From NCBI GenBank assembly GCA_911728455.2, contig OU452224.1, forward strand, positions 28,512,187 to 28,576,186: a stretch of 64,000 nucleotides of DNA, given 5' to 3'. This document shows positions 1 to 14,000 of this stretch, piece by piece. Source of the stretch: Marthasterias glacialis (lineage: Eukaryota; Echinodermata; Asteroidea; Forcipulatida; Asteriidae). Position numbers and translations under genes: made by a program. The notes beneath the pieces are model-generated. The model was not told the DNA's origin. It saw only the letters and a program-made list of their open reading frames with translations, and made no database searches. Within the stretch, counting starts at the first letter, position 1. The number at the start of each line of letters is the position of its first letter.

Positions 1-1186
1 CGGTCCCCTGCAGGCCTCGGTCTAATACTAAAGAAATATTATCCTGTATCCCATATGTCTCCTCGTGGGTATCTTGAAGCGATGATGATTTTTGAATATA
101 AACTGACAACTGATCCTCTTGTGCGTATACAGTTGACATCGTTTCTTAAGGGGCTTAAACAATAATACAGACCGTCGCTTTCGATAGTTAATGTGTTATT
201 GTCTCTTCCTCGCAGGATTTACTCTCTAATGATAAATCATTTACAAAACACGCCAAATTACGTCCAAAATGAAGCATTAATTCACTTAAATCTCAACGAT
301 AAAGTCCTTCAGGTATAGGGACGATATTGCATTCAAGTTCATCCTTTATTACCAAGCAAATTAAAGGTATATTACATGATAGAAAAGCTATTAATGTCAA
401 TATCAGGAAGCTTGCTTAGAATATACTTGATAAACCAGAATTCCAGTCTAATCATAAATATTCCCTCTAAAATACCACAATTGTTGAAGAAAATTGTTTC
501 ACGCCACTTAGTTTGTAGTTCGATTTGCCAATCGAAATAAGTACTGAATAAAATCCTGACAAAACTTCTACCATCATTCGACGTATTCTCGAGAACCTCG
601 CCACCTAATAATGTGATGACATGTTCACAGGTGTTATGGTGTCACGTGGTTGCTTACTGCATAGTTTACTCTACCAAACAATTGGTCATTATAATGCAAT
701 ATTTTAAAAGCGTGTCTTATTCACTGAGACACAGTTAGTACATGAAGATCCAAGTCGCATACTTTAAGAGATTGCTAAAATGGAATCCCTGATGAAGTAT
801 CATACATCTCACCCATAGTTAATTGACCATGTATCAATACAGCCATGGGCAAGTTCGCGCAAGGACAATTGTCAAGTATTGTTTGACTAACTTCACCCGA
901 ACGCTGTCTAGTCACCTATGGTTAGTCAACGCTAGTCAACTATTTTGAACCAACCTACTGACGGTGGTCGCTCAATGGTTGCTTGGCTGGTTATCTCAGG
1001 ATTTGTTCGTTCTTAACTATGACAATCTGCACGGGAGCCACGACAAAATGAAAATAAAAATGGCGGAATCGGCGGAGGATAAGAAGATGTGAGTAGGCCT
1101 ATGTTTATAACAATGCAAACATATTACTGGAGGCCGCCACGTTGACATTACACAATTTGACGACGCTAGTTCGACTAGAGTCATTC
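1..1186. other. No gene recognised
   Basis: AT-rich sequence with stops in all frames. Short open frames here show no recognisable domain and no convincing splice signals. I see no repeat structure. Confidence 0.5.
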
Positions 1187-1281
1187 GCGCTTTAATATTA
1201 AAGCGCATGCGCACTGTTAGACACAAACCAACCATTGGTTGGCGATGGTTGCTGCGCGAACTTGCTCATTGTTTTATAAAT
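1187..1281 (+). promoter_or_regulatory. Possible promoter: 20-bp palindrome, NRF-1-like site, TATA-like box
   Basis: Positions 1187-1206 are a perfect 20-nt palindrome (GCGC, an AT core, GCGC). It overlaps GCGCATGCGC at 1203-1212, which matches the palindromic NRF-1 consensus. A TATAAATAA string follows at 1275-1283. The sites are read directly; a promoter is inference, because no downstream coding exon could be identified. Confidence 0.25.
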
Positions 1282-4200
1282 AAAGTTCCGTCGCAGTTGG
1301 GTTTGTATACGCGTCTGACATTAATACTTTGCAAAGTTGTTGTATGGCACTGCGTTATCAATCATTTAGAACTCAGTAGTTGTATATGTTCCGGCACATC
1401 CTACTGAGAATCTAATACGATTCTCAGTGTTCTGTAGCCTATTGTATGAACTTGGACCAAACTTCTTATTGATTTGTTGTCAAACATTAGTGATGTCAAT
1501 AATGTGCCTCAAACTACAAAATTAAATGTTTGCGGCAAATTGTTTGTAAAGCTTTTTCGAATGTCCATGTCTAGCAATAATAATTTTGATTCTTTTGAAG
1601 CCGGCATGACTACCAATTCTAAATTTGATCACATCCAGTAAATTTGTCAGCTGTAATTCCATATTTACTTGGTAAAACACGTACCAAGTACGAAACCACT
1701 GCTGTTCACCATAACTCGTGATGAGTGAGTCTGTCTACCAATGAAAACATCTAGATCGACGCACGTGACAAGTCTGAGGACAGTTCAGTTAGCTGAAACG
1801 ATTTATAGTATACCAGGACATATCAATAAATTCATCAATATTTAAAAATTATTAACTAATAGTCATTTATTTCGTTTGTAATATTTACAGTTCAAATACC
1901 TTTGTGGAAAACCACCCAATCTGGCCTATTTCTCAGTTTGCAATTGCTAATGAGGAAAATGCTTGTGATTATCGTATTTTTATTTATCATTAACTTGTTT
2001 GTTTGGCTTTGATTTGATTTCACCTAAACCCTTTTTTGCAGCTGTTTGTGTGTTCTGGTGTAGACTTGCTTAAACTAGACTGACATTGAGTGATGCATGA
2101 CAATCTTTATCCCAGGATTAAGACATAAGGAGGACTTCTGAATCAGGTCAAGGGGAGAACCGTCTTCTCATTGCATGCATCAGTAAATCTAGATCAGACT
2201 TACTTGGCTGTTTCTCTCAAGAACCTTGGTCGTCTTGTCAGTCTAAAGAAAACAAGGAATTATTCTAGTCCAACCTTAGATTCCTTGCCGTGTTATTGAT
2301 AAACACAGCGGGGACTCCACCAGGAGTTGGTTACGAGGCAAAGATTAAATAAAACTCTTGACCATCTTTCAATTAAATATTGAAAATTCAGATTTCATTA
2401 AAGGTCCCAGGTAGGCTGAATGAAGATTCAAACATCGATAATGAGACTGCCATTATCAAATTAATATGTACTTTTGTAGAATCAATGTGTAGAGATTGAT
2501 AGATAAACATATCTGCATCAACAATTTGATTAAAGTGTACTTCTTGAGGGAGATGACGTCAAGATAAATAAGGCATTAAAAATACATTGAGTTTATATTA
2601 ACTCAAAAATAATCTTCTTGTGTGCAATCTTTCCTAAATTCCCTGTCATTAATTCATTCAAAGACGATTGTATGTTGCACAAACAACGTAGCGTGATGTG
2701 CTACTTAATAATCTTTGCCACAGGTCATCTGTCTTAACTCTTTATTAGAAGCTCTATCCTCTTCAGAAATCTTATCCCGTCGCTGGTCTCCTCCATATGT
2801 CGCCTCCTGCCAAGGGGGTGGTGTCACATGGCAGCATCCTCAAGACTAAAGGCGAAAAAGTCAGTGGCCACTACTGATGTAATTGCGCTACCTTCCTTCT
2901 CGGTAAATAATACTTCATTCTTACTTTATTGTAATTTCTTAACATATCAAATTGCAGAGCACGCATCATCCAAACATCTCTTCTCTAGCCTTTTAAAAGT
3001 CAAGGGGTTAATTTTTGGTCTGTTTACGGTTCCACCCCACCCTTTCCGGGAACTCATCCTATCACATTTTACCTTTCTTATTCAAAATCATCTCACTCTT
3101 TTCTTTTCTTTCGGTTTTTGTTTTTCCTCATCCGATGTCTCTGACTCCACCAGCTTTGATGTCCATGCATTCTGAGGTTGTTTATGTTCAACCCTAGTTT
3201 ACATTCGGACCAGTTTTACTGCTATCTTTCCTTGAATTGTACATGTTGCTACTTCTGTGTTTGTTGGTTTGGCGGTCATTTAAAGAATCCTTTCATCTGC
3301 TCTTGTGATTTTTTCATTTTACCGGGCTTCCTCTTATTTATCTTCAATATTGTTTGAATTTCGTTTGTTACGATAAATTACATTCTGCTTTACCAAATCA
3401 CTTTTTCTTTATAATTTCCATAGCCTTCTTAGATTTAGTTCCCGAGCATGGTCCGTTCGTTGTCCTTCGTTAGCAAAAGTCCCTCAATGTATCCTTTGTT
3501 GTTTTCACTTCTTTCACAAACTTGTCATTTCTGTGACATTTTCCTTACAAAGCAACACCATTCAAGGGTTGTATTGCGTGCTTATATTACAAGATGTCTC
3601 GTATCTTTGTATCACCATTGCATGATCAATACAAGCTGCTGGTCTTGTTTCAAGTCGTCATCACCTCCCCTTTCTAGTTATCTTCAATATCTTCTTTTGT
3701 TCGTAACATTTATTTTCTACCTCCATGGTACCATTGGCCCTTTCACGGCTTCTCGAACACCCACTGCGTCTTACATCATTCCTAGTAGCACCTTAAATAT
3801 AGCGGCTATGATTTACTGCTTTTAGGTCATTTTGAACTCAGACCGTTCCCCATCCATCCTCCTTTTCGCTATCCACTTGTCCAATTATTAAATTCTAAAT
3901 CCTGCCTAGACGATAGCTTTTTCAGCATTTTATCTTTCTCTATTTATTGTGTATCATCTCTGATCCTCGATGGTCTCAATTCGATCGTCAAGCTTTCTCA
4001 ACCTTTCCCAATTTATCAATCTAGCTCTTCTCACAATCGTTTCTTGGCAGCACATTATTATTAATGTCTTTACTCTGCAGTTCTGTCTTATGCCTAATAT
4101 AGAAAGATGCAAAGTTTGTGTCATTCTTGATCAAATTTATTGATCAAATCTTCCAATTCGTATAATCTCACTAATATTCCTTTGATATTGTTTCTATTTA

Positions 4201-4764
4201 ACTCCATCTCGTAATTTGGTAAATTACTAGCCTAATCTTTTATCATTTTATCGAACTTATTGTACTTCCTCTATTTTGCTCAAAACCCATTTCAAACTTT
4301 GAAATTTGACATTTTTTCTGCCATGCGCAATTTTCTCTATTAGATCCCCACCAATTCCTCTATCCATACCTTTCATACGTTTTTTCACCTTGCCTCCTTT
4401 TCGACCCCTTCTTCTATGATCCTTTACATCTTATTGATGCCTTTCTACTTTCTCATACCTTTACTTATCGACAGATGCTCCTGGTCGTGTGATTTAGGCT
4501 GTTGTTGTTGACATTGTAGAATGCGTACGGGTCAGGTTATGGGTGCAAACCTAAGGGCTGTGTACTTTAAAATATGATCCGCATCTTGCCTTTGCCATTT
4601 TGAATTTTATGGTTGTCCCCGATGGACATGCTTTTTGCTTCAAATTGGTCGTGTTAAACTATTATATGATTATGGTGACTTTGTTTGTAAACTATGTTCA
4701 AGATGCAATGTGCTTTTAAAACAGATTCTATGTGATTTGACGGTTTGAATGATGAAAGTATACA
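1282..4764. other. No gene recognised; pyrimidine-biased tract at about 2.8-4.5 kb
   Basis: No coding region supported. From about 2820 to 4480 the plus strand is unusually rich in T and C, so the minus strand is purine-rich and translates as broken lysine/arginine/glutamate-rich pieces with many stops. This could be a decayed transposon gag-like frame, but no motif is legible. The open frames at 2828-3175 and 3448-3825 look like by-products of the bias. Confidence 0.35.
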
Positions 4765-4926
4765 CTGAGATGTAGGTTTGTGGTGACATCATTTTATATC
4801 TAATCTCTTAAGTGAGTATTTATGATTCGAAGAAGAACTGTACAGATTAACCTGAAGATTCGACCAGTTTCATCTTTTCATCACTTAAGATACTATACAC
4901 ACTGTCACCGCAAACCTGTATCTGAG
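4765..4926. repeat. Foldback MITE-like element, about 160 bp
   Basis: The left end (from CTGAGATGTAGGTTTG) and the right end (to CAAACCTGTATCTGAG) are imperfect inverted repeats of roughly 45-50 bp. They share the AGGTTTG.GGTGACA block and an inner CTTAAGTGA block. The centre is a short AT-rich spacer. No clear target duplication was found, so the superfamily is unknown. Confidence 0.5.
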
Positions 4927-7621
4927 CTAGTAAATTCTCAAGTTTTAATGCATTTGACGAGAAGTTGTTCCCTTTTCCCCTAGCTCAGATAATGTATAAA
5001 GGAACGTGGTCATTATCAAAGGGCATTTATTATAAGGGTTGAAGTGCCTGCAGCAATGTTATTGAGACATTTGAACAGCGGTAATGGCGTCAGTTTATAC
5101 ATGCCTTCGTGTTTGAATTTTGAATGCCATGTTTACTTCTCATCCACGCTTCTGTGTAGTCGAGCCATAACCACCCTAATGGTGTATTGAGATAAGTATA
5201 CTCGTGTCTGTGTAAATGGAACTACATCGTTGATTTGGGAGCACACTTGTTCAAAGTTTAATTGGTTTTAAGGAGTTGTAAGGTTATGCATACTGAGTAA
5301 CGACTCGTAGACAGGGCATCGTTGTGTGTTTCTTGATATTATACCTGTGTATACATACTGTGAGGCGGCAATTCGAAATCCATTTATGCAGTGTGAGGCA
5401 TCTTACCGTACAGATTTTAAAGGGAGACTGTACAACAGTTTTAAATGTGGCAAAGCTCTCTCCCGCTCTCTCTCCATCTTTCTTTCTTCGAATCAATGAT
5501 GACGACCACAACACCTGTTTGACAACTTGTTCAATAAATGTGATATTTAATAGAAGGAATCAAACAAATGAAGTTTAGGTTTAATTAATAATAATTAATA
5601 ACTTGTCTTTCTTTATACAAAAGAGTCCATGCCCATATAGGTCTTTTTCAGCAGAACGACATTTCTATTCAAATTAAACCAAACCGAGCCCGCTGCAAGG
5701 GAAAATGGTCTGGTTCTCGTTTTGTAAAATGAAAATTGTTAATGTTTAGTGCAAATGAACGGAACAATTGAAATTTGAATGTCAGGGGAACACATTTGAA
5801 TTAATATGAAGGGGAGGATTGTTATTGGCATGGTGGTCTTTTTTATCTAAAAGTGTGTAAAACGATGAATTCTTCAACACCCATAGAGGCTGACTTATTT
5901 TGTATCCTGTTTGACCCACTCTTGTTTATTCAACTCATTTTCCCGTACATACGACTTAATTATTATAATTTTAAATTTGTAGGTGACAGTAATAAGATTC
6001 CGTACTTCAGTAAAGGGCCAACAGCTATAATTAGGGACTCAATTTCCATTAATGGGGGATGGGGGTTGGTGGGCGTATCGTTGATCATAATGTTACATCA
6101 CAGACTATATGAAAGTCTAGTGACCGTGTCAGCTATGTGAGCAGGTGTCTTATAATGTGTACAACCATAGCGGCATTTCTTTGAAAACTACTAATTGAAT
6201 TGCTGGGTACCGGTGTGCGCAGGTGCACACCCGTGTAGAACCTCAGCTCTGGGGAAAAGTACGCCGAGAAAGGGACCATCAAATAGTTTGCATCAGCAGT
6301 GCTTCTAGAATGGGTACTAGACGTCTTCCGGGTAGAAATCACAGGCTTTGCCAATTTGTCCTCACTCTTGAGTTACTTTTTGTTTCGAAGTTGAGCAAGT
6401 TGGTACCCAATGTCCATGTTTTTGAAGTCGGTGGTGAAGTGGTGTAAAGTGCTTTACTGAGGTCGCACGACCTCATTCTAAACACTTGCAACCTTTTCCT
6501 GAATACATCACACTGCCTTACCCTTCAACTGAAGCCCTTCATAAAACACTGTTACATCCATCCCATTATGTCTCTTCAGTTTGTGAAATCGGATGTAGGT
6601 CGAGTGATCACAATGTATGAATTCGGACGTTATAATATTAATGTTGTTTGTATTACTCCACTGTGTTTTGGTTGCACTTGAGTTCTTTGGTGCACTTTCA
6701 GTAATGAAACCAACGTGGTCCCACTATTTACACAATGTCCGTTTACAACCTCGGCCATAGTACATTGACTTGAAACATGGGGTAGGCTTGAAAGTAGCGA
6801 GCAATCTAGATTCAATCAGGGATAACTGAACTTGTTTATCCGATTTGTGAATATCAATTTTGATTGTATCAATAACCCAGCTGGAATCACGAAAGGCTCT
6901 TATCGTCATCTTGTAATCATAGTAAATTAACTTGATGCTGTAAAAACAGGTTAATTCAGCCCCCTTTCGAGCTTGTCTTCGTCGTATATTTCGATTGGTA
7001 CCTGTGACGTTAATGAAACGGCTTGAAGGATGATACGGTACATTACTAGCGTCAGAATCGCCGACAACCTGCAAATTAATTTTATCAGATTTGGGGTTCG
7101 GTATTTCTTGTTATCTCCTTTTTTACACAACATCCCTGGGGCGAATCCTCCAAGTATAACAACAAAGATTAGTCAATGTATGTTTCCATGTGTTGTGTTT
7201 AGACAGTGGAATGACTTGTTACTTGTACTGGTTAAACTCATATTGAGATTGCACCATCCATTGATTAGTGTAAGATACAGGTTGTATGATGTAAAACATT
7301 GACCTTGGCATTTCGTGTGTATTTCTCAGATCTGTCTCTCATATGATTTACCGTATACCTTCGTTATAATCTAATATGGAGTCTTCAGATTTTTATCATT
7401 GAAAAAATTGAGGAAACATAAAGTATTTTTTTCTTGATGTTATTCATAAGTTTTCAGAAAACTAAACTCTTTGATGTTGCTGTTATAATCCCCGCATGAT
7501 GAGGTTTACTAAGACAACAGATATGTGTTTGTTTCTTTGAGGAGTTATTTAGAGGACTTATGCAATTCGGTGATGATTGGAAAAATATCTTATAGACTTT
7601 TATATCAAAGCTTCTTTGAGG
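4927..7621. other. No gene recognised
   Basis: Several open frames of 60-116 codons overlap each other on both strands between 5284 and 7302. None has a recognisable domain, codon bias or flanking splice pattern, so none is called. Confidence 0.45.
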
Positions 7622-7969
7622 CCCAGCTCAACATTGGTAAACTGACTGTAAATGCTCCCATTCTTTGCACAATTCAAGATATTTGTAATAAAACCAAGTT
7701 GTGACAATGTCAGCTCATTTTGTTGTTTCATTTGCGAAAAAAACCGGTAAAAGTGCATTCAGCATTTTTGTACGCAGTCCTATAGGCAGAGTGTTCGTCT
7801 CACCGAGACGAAAACTAATCATGGATCTGATTTCATTTGTTATTTATAAACGATAACACTTAAGGTAGAAATATTTCAACGTTTTCTACCGTCATTATCT
7901 TTATACCATGTAAGGTGTATGTAAATCTGTGAACATTTATGTTTTTCTTCTTACCAATGTTGAGCTGGG
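7622..7969. repeat. Inverted-repeat bounded segment (candidate MITE)
   Basis: An exact 19-bp sequence, CCCAGCTCAACATTGGTAA, at 7622-7640 recurs inverted at 7951-7969. The 348-bp segment between shows no coding capacity. Exact terminal repeats at this spacing suggest a small non-autonomous DNA transposon. No target duplication was identified. Confidence 0.4.
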
Positions 7970-7984
7970 GCTTTAACGCGCAAT

Positions 7985-8041
7985 TCAACCTTCGGTTGCG
8001 AAGCATGTGTGAATAAAGATCATTATTGAATTGAATTGAGT
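7985..8041 (+). mobile_element. 3' tail of a non-LTR retrotransposon relic
   Basis: The stretch ends GTGTGAATAAAGATCATTAT followed by ATTGA-type short repeats. A polyadenylation-like AATAAA followed by a short tandem tail is common at the 3' ends of CR1/L2-type LINEs and their SINEs. No reverse transcriptase sequence was recognised upstream, so this is a stub or a SINE-type copy. Confidence 0.35.
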
Positions 8042-11000
8042 AGTGCCGATAATGAATATTGTCAATAATATCCGGCTAAATTATCATTGAGGGAAGAAGA
8101 AAAAGGGAAGAAAAAATGAGAAAAAACTTGTATTTTACAAGAGCGCATTTTCTTAAATAACACTTCTGTTTTGTCCAATTGATATGCATTTGTTCGTCAA
8201 TAATTGACGGATTTACACGGGTAGGAATGTTTCTGGAGCATTATTGACCTCTAACATAAAGATGCTATTGATGGCTTCAGCCTACAATCGGTAGAATAAG
8301 CATGAAGCTTTCAGAACTACCTTACATATGTTGACCCATCTTGAATTCTAGTGAAAATAGTCATTGGAGATACTGACCGGGGTTTCTGGGCAACCAGTAC
8401 CTCTTACATCAGCAGGTGCGTCTTGCTCAGTCAACATGTTAAGGATGCATGAGATCGTGTATGCACTGAGGGTTAAAACATTATAGTTACTTAAGCATCT
8501 GTATAAAGGGTTGAACCACTTGAATCATTGAGAATAAACAGGTTAAGAGTCTTACCACATGAATGTTCCATGTCCGGTTTCTGAAACTCACCGCCACGAA
8601 TCGTTCTGTCTCAACATGATAAAATGTCTGCAGCCGAGTGTCTTATGTCATGATCTTGGCTTTTGCTCACTGAAACTACATTGTGAATCAAGACGAGTCA
8701 TGTTTTTATATATGTTTGTGATATAAAGATAAATCTGAACTGATAATGTTTACATTGTTTGGCATATCAGCTATCCAACTATCTGTGCTTGACGGTTGTT
8801 GAACCACGGTTGAAAAAGGGGTGTACGCCCACCTGTTTGTTTTAACATCTGTCAATGGGTCCGGATGTCATCCTGCGGCGATTGAACATGACACCTTAGA
8901 AACCCAAGGTTCCAACGAGTAAGAAACTGTCTCCCCTCTCTCTATGATTGCTCTAGCATCGAGCAGATAAAAGCCTCCAAAGAAATCTTGTCTGGCGACA
9001 TTTCTTACATTAAAAAGTTTCTAATCAGTGTCGTTTTCTTCATGGTTTCTTCCTCTTTCGTGGAGACTTCAGAACCTGAGGCATTTTACACTTTTCTTCG
9101 AGACTGAGATATGGGGATTGCTTTCACTTCATGAAACTAATCCAAAGTCTGAAATCATCATTTGAAAACACACTAAGGGCAAACGAAAAAGCTAGTGGCA
9201 GGACATCGACCTCTTCTGGTCAAAATATTGAGGTGTTGTATTTTGTTTCTAGAGCTCTATAAGATCAGTCATGTAAGTGTGGCAGAGTTATCGCAGATGT
9301 CAGTGGTCATCGTCCTCTTAATGTAAAACGCCTTTCGTAAGAAGCAAAGTTTATGATGAGTTCAAACTGATGTTGTTTACAGCTTAGTTGCAAGCGAAAG
9401 CAATTTCCACAGTTTGGAAATATCAAGATAAACATTTACAAAGAGAACGTGATGGACCTTTAAAAAGAAGTCATCATTTAAATGTAAAATGGCAAACAAG
9501 ATCTGAAGAAAAATAAGAATCTTAGTTGAGGTAGTATCCAGGGAAATTGACATTAAAAGCCTTTTTCAGGGATCAGCCAACTTTATCTTGTGGTATTAAT
9601 TCGATAACTCAATACTTTTAAAGATATTAGTAACAAGTCGAGAAGTGGAATGTCAATATCATTTACTGCGAGTCGTAAATCGAAAATGGGAATTGAACGG
9701 TTGGTTTAACAAAAATATTCGATATAGTAAATCTGGTCCTTAGTGAACTCGCTTTTATATGGTAGAAATTGAACACTCGGTGAAGCTTATGAGAAACTGA
9801 ATATACTTTTCGTATTTTCATTTTCTTTAGAGGCTTTTAACAGATGTTTCTGTAATGGTTTTTATCAGCATTTTGGAGAATTTGATCTGGAAAAACACAA
9901 TTCTCAACTTTTATTTTCTTCAGAAGCTTCAATCTTTAATTGAAATCATAACAGCAATTTTTGTTGAAGCCAAATGCTAATAGAATTAGACGAAATGCCA
10001 TACGTATTCCCTATCAGGACCTGATAAATTAAGACTGGATGAGAGGACAATATACATGATTTCATCGACCCTTCTTCGCTATCTATATGTCCCCAATAGC
10101 GTTGAATCTGCCACTACCACCCCAAGACTACATCATTATCATGTAGCTTGAAGAGTTGACACCCAGCATGAAATGAAGACCATCAAATAACACTAAGATG
10201 TTCCTGGAAGTCTTTTATCTTGAGAGATAAATCGCACATCTCATGTTACAATGGACAAATGTACAGTGGAATTATCAAATTAATGAAACTTCATCTGCAA
10301 GCTGACTTAATCTTACCCAAGGAAACAATTTTAAACAGAGTAATAAACAGGTGTTTCAGTATCTTTCATTGAACACTGAGGTGTTCCTTTGACTTTTTCG
10401 ATTTTTTTTTTTAATAATCTTGAATTGAAACTAATATATCCAAAGATTTGACAACGGGTCTTTATGAACGTAAGACGCAGCACAGTAAAAACATGAAACC
10501 ATTTTAGTGGCGTAATTCGTCTCAGCACTGAAAGTCTATTCATTTTAGCAACAGAGATTTTATTAGATAACTCTAAGATTGTAACAGAATTGTTTGAGAT
10601 GTTTATATTTCTGTAGACTTAAGTATTGATTCTGAGTTGTCTTCTTCCGGACAATCTGAATGAATAGTGGGAAAGTGGAAAGCAATCGTTGTGAAATGAT
10701 CGGTGGTCTGAATTGCTTAACGTGTGGTGTAATCAAGCACACGGAGCCATAAAAGATCTCTAGCCCAGCCTGTAAGGGTTATTTGGTCTGGCGCCGGGCT
10801 CACTGTTCAAACTTCAACGAGGGAGCAGGTGCTAGTCTTATCCTCCAGGACGCTAACAGCTCTATGTACCCCTTCAAGCTGATCAACCCGTCCATATTTA
10901 CTCCCTTCGCCTCTGATTTCCATTTGACTCGTAAAAGGAAGACCATGTTCATGATTGCATTGGCATGGCCTGATTGTTCTACAGCTACCGCCTACAGTGG

Positions 11001-14000
11001 TTCCCGGTAGTAAGGCAATACTTGAAGCTGCAATGTGTCCATGCATAAAATTGTCCTCGTTAAAATCTTGGAATCCAAAGTTCAGACACACCAAACTACA
11101 GGGTCTTCTTTCGTACAGAGTTTATTGGAAAAAAAGTATACATTGAACAGTTTGGTATATTATAATTGCGCTGTTAGACCCTACAGTTGGTATTATTATA
11201 GCAAGTTATGTTACATATGGTATTTTATATATGCGAACATTTGAATATCTATAGTGTACAACTTCTAACGTAAAACCTCACCTGCCAAGTGGCTGATACT
11301 GCCCATCTTCGTGATATCGTCACAACGTATTATAACCAGTTTATTGTTTTCTTTTATTTATTTGTGCCCATACACAATTGATTAAATTGTTTGCACCTTT
11401 CAAATATTCATCGACTACTTGACCCTTTACTTTTCGTTAAAACAAAAAATCAACAATCAATTTTGTTAAAAATTGTAATCTTACCCCATGCAAGATTAAT
11501 TTCACCATTTGCTTTATCGTGGATGGTTATGAAATCTGAATTTAACAATCGGAAGTTTTGTCTAATGATATTTAAGACTCTGTTCTCAACGTTTCGACTG
11601 GTGTGTCTTCAACTGTACCCAATGACTTCAACACACCATGCTTTCATTAGGAATATACACAATAACATTTAACAAAATGTGTGAAATAACATTTTCTAAG
11701 AAGAAAATGTCATCTGAGAGAGACCATTGTCGAGTAATTGTGCTGTTCTTAGGAACGCACAGAAAACACTGCGGTACAAGGGAAGCTTTAACCACCTCTA
11801 CTTTTTACAAGAAATTATTTCATTCGAAATGTAACTCTTAATCAGATCTCGTTATGACCTCGTCTCTCCTCATTATTAATCAAAATAGTAAAATATACAA
11901 TTCATAATTCACTGTACTTTTTTATACAAATACTTTATATATGCATAAATCTAGAGTTAAATTGAACTAAAATACTCCCGATTTTTTCAATACTATATAT
12001 CTTCGTTTATCTTAATGTGTATTGTCAATGTGTTCACGGCTTGTCAATTGCAATTCGTACAGTCCTTTATTATCCTCATCAGTCAGTCAGTCACTATAGG
12101 AATAGAGCGTCAACTGTCGTCATAGAAATGTTATGCTCTTGTTAAAATGTAGTGCAATGACCGAGCGGTCATTCACCCTGACTATCATTGTATTGATTGA
12201 AGATTAATGTGCTTTCGAATCCAGTATTATTTAAACGACGCCATGTTACCATAATTGATTCTCTGCTACAGTTTTAGTAGTTTATTTCGATTGAACTCCG
12301 GAGCGTAACAATGAAGAAACCTGAATAAAGCAACGTCCGCAACAATGGTTATCGTCACGGTTAGATACCCGTGTTTAAATGGACTTAACATTGCATCCAC
12401 AGCTACGTAGTTGAAACGATAATTTTGAAGCTGTTGTTGTATTGTTCTTAACAGTAACAAGGAGTATGTGATTGAATCGTTGGCTTGCTTTGGCTAGGGT
12501 TATACTGGTCCATTGGGCTTCAGTCTTATGGCTTACATCTAGAGTCATGGTCATGAGAAATGAAATGACAAAACATAGCTTTATGGTGTTTCTTGTCTTT
12601 TAAATAATAATGTCCAATACGTCCCTTGTGAACCCAAAGAAAGAAAATTAGAAGTCGTGTCTTGTATTTGTCGAATGTCATCGGTAAATATAGATCTGTC
12701 GTCCGTCTTGTCAAGCAATAAAATAACTGGAATAAACTACTTTTACAATTGACTCTATGTCACAAACCTCCATAAACATTGGATCTAAACATATTTGAAA
12801 CACTTTAAATACATGGCTTACTTTAAAAAACAATTAGAGATAAAACTATTTTATATGCTAAGAAAGTAAGGGACAGCATTTGAATACGTGCAGTCAAAGT
12901 CTTGTCTCAGGGTCTTAGTTTCCTCAGTCATTGTCATCGTGGTGTCCGTATCTCCCTTTTTAATGTTAGCAATCTCTTCAGTCTCTTGAAGTCTGTCTCG
13001 TCCTCGTCTTCCTGCGTCATGTCTTAAGTTTAATAAGGAATGAAATATTTCAAACATGGCATAATGTTGTCAACGTATAAAGGAAGGCGCGCATTTTCTC
13101 AGATTGGAGTAATGCATGCATCAGTCATTTAATAACACCTGTATCAGTATAATGCAAACATGTCTAGGGAGCGTAGGGCGATTCGGGAAGCTAAATTCAA
13201 GGTTTCGTAATGAAGATCGAAATGGGTCTAAGTGAATAATGCAGTACAATGGAACCGTGATAGAAGCATACATTAGATCAAACATTCGTCTTACATGCAT
13301 CATCCTTCCCTAGCGACGTTCTCCTTCCAATCTTTCCTGTACTTTGTTGTAAGATGCTAAGGTAAGAGCATTACTCTAAGAACGTAGCCTTGGCATTTTG
13401 TGTCTTGCTTAAACCTGCTTCCTCAGACATTTCATTCTCTTGTAATAAAATGTTCTCAAGGATTTTTACTTTTTTGCCTGTCCAATCTTAGATTCATTTG
13501 CTGTATTTAATTTAATTTGGTTTGTAAGCAAACAAAACAAAGTAGAAGAATTCGTATTGAAGGCTCAGCAGATGCCATGGACAATTACCTAATTTCAATG
13601 TAATAACCTAGCAGGGGCTTTCAAGACGACTATAAGGTACACATTATAAGCCAATATAAGCTCGTATAGCACAATGCAATTAAAAACAGTTGGTATCAAG
13701 GTATAGACGAACATTACTTCAACCAAAGCACAAAGTTTCGTTGATTCGAAGTATGAATTCTTCTTGAATATTAACTTTTAATGTTTAAAGATATACCAAC
13801 TTGATTGAAAGGTCGTCTAGCAGATAAATTTCCCTTCTTGTTGCTCATTCTCGAATGCAAAACACAAATTGTATTTACAAATGCTCAGGTTCAATGTATC
13901 TCTCTATTAGTGTTTGTCTCATTATGGATAAAGACACAACAAATTTTTTTCGCATGTTTGTGTTTTCCAACTTCTTTTTCCAATATTGTCATGAATTTCT

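Noticed and set aside
10783..11094. Overlapping frames on both strands in a GC-richer patch
   Set aside because: Neither matches a known fold or shows exon borders.
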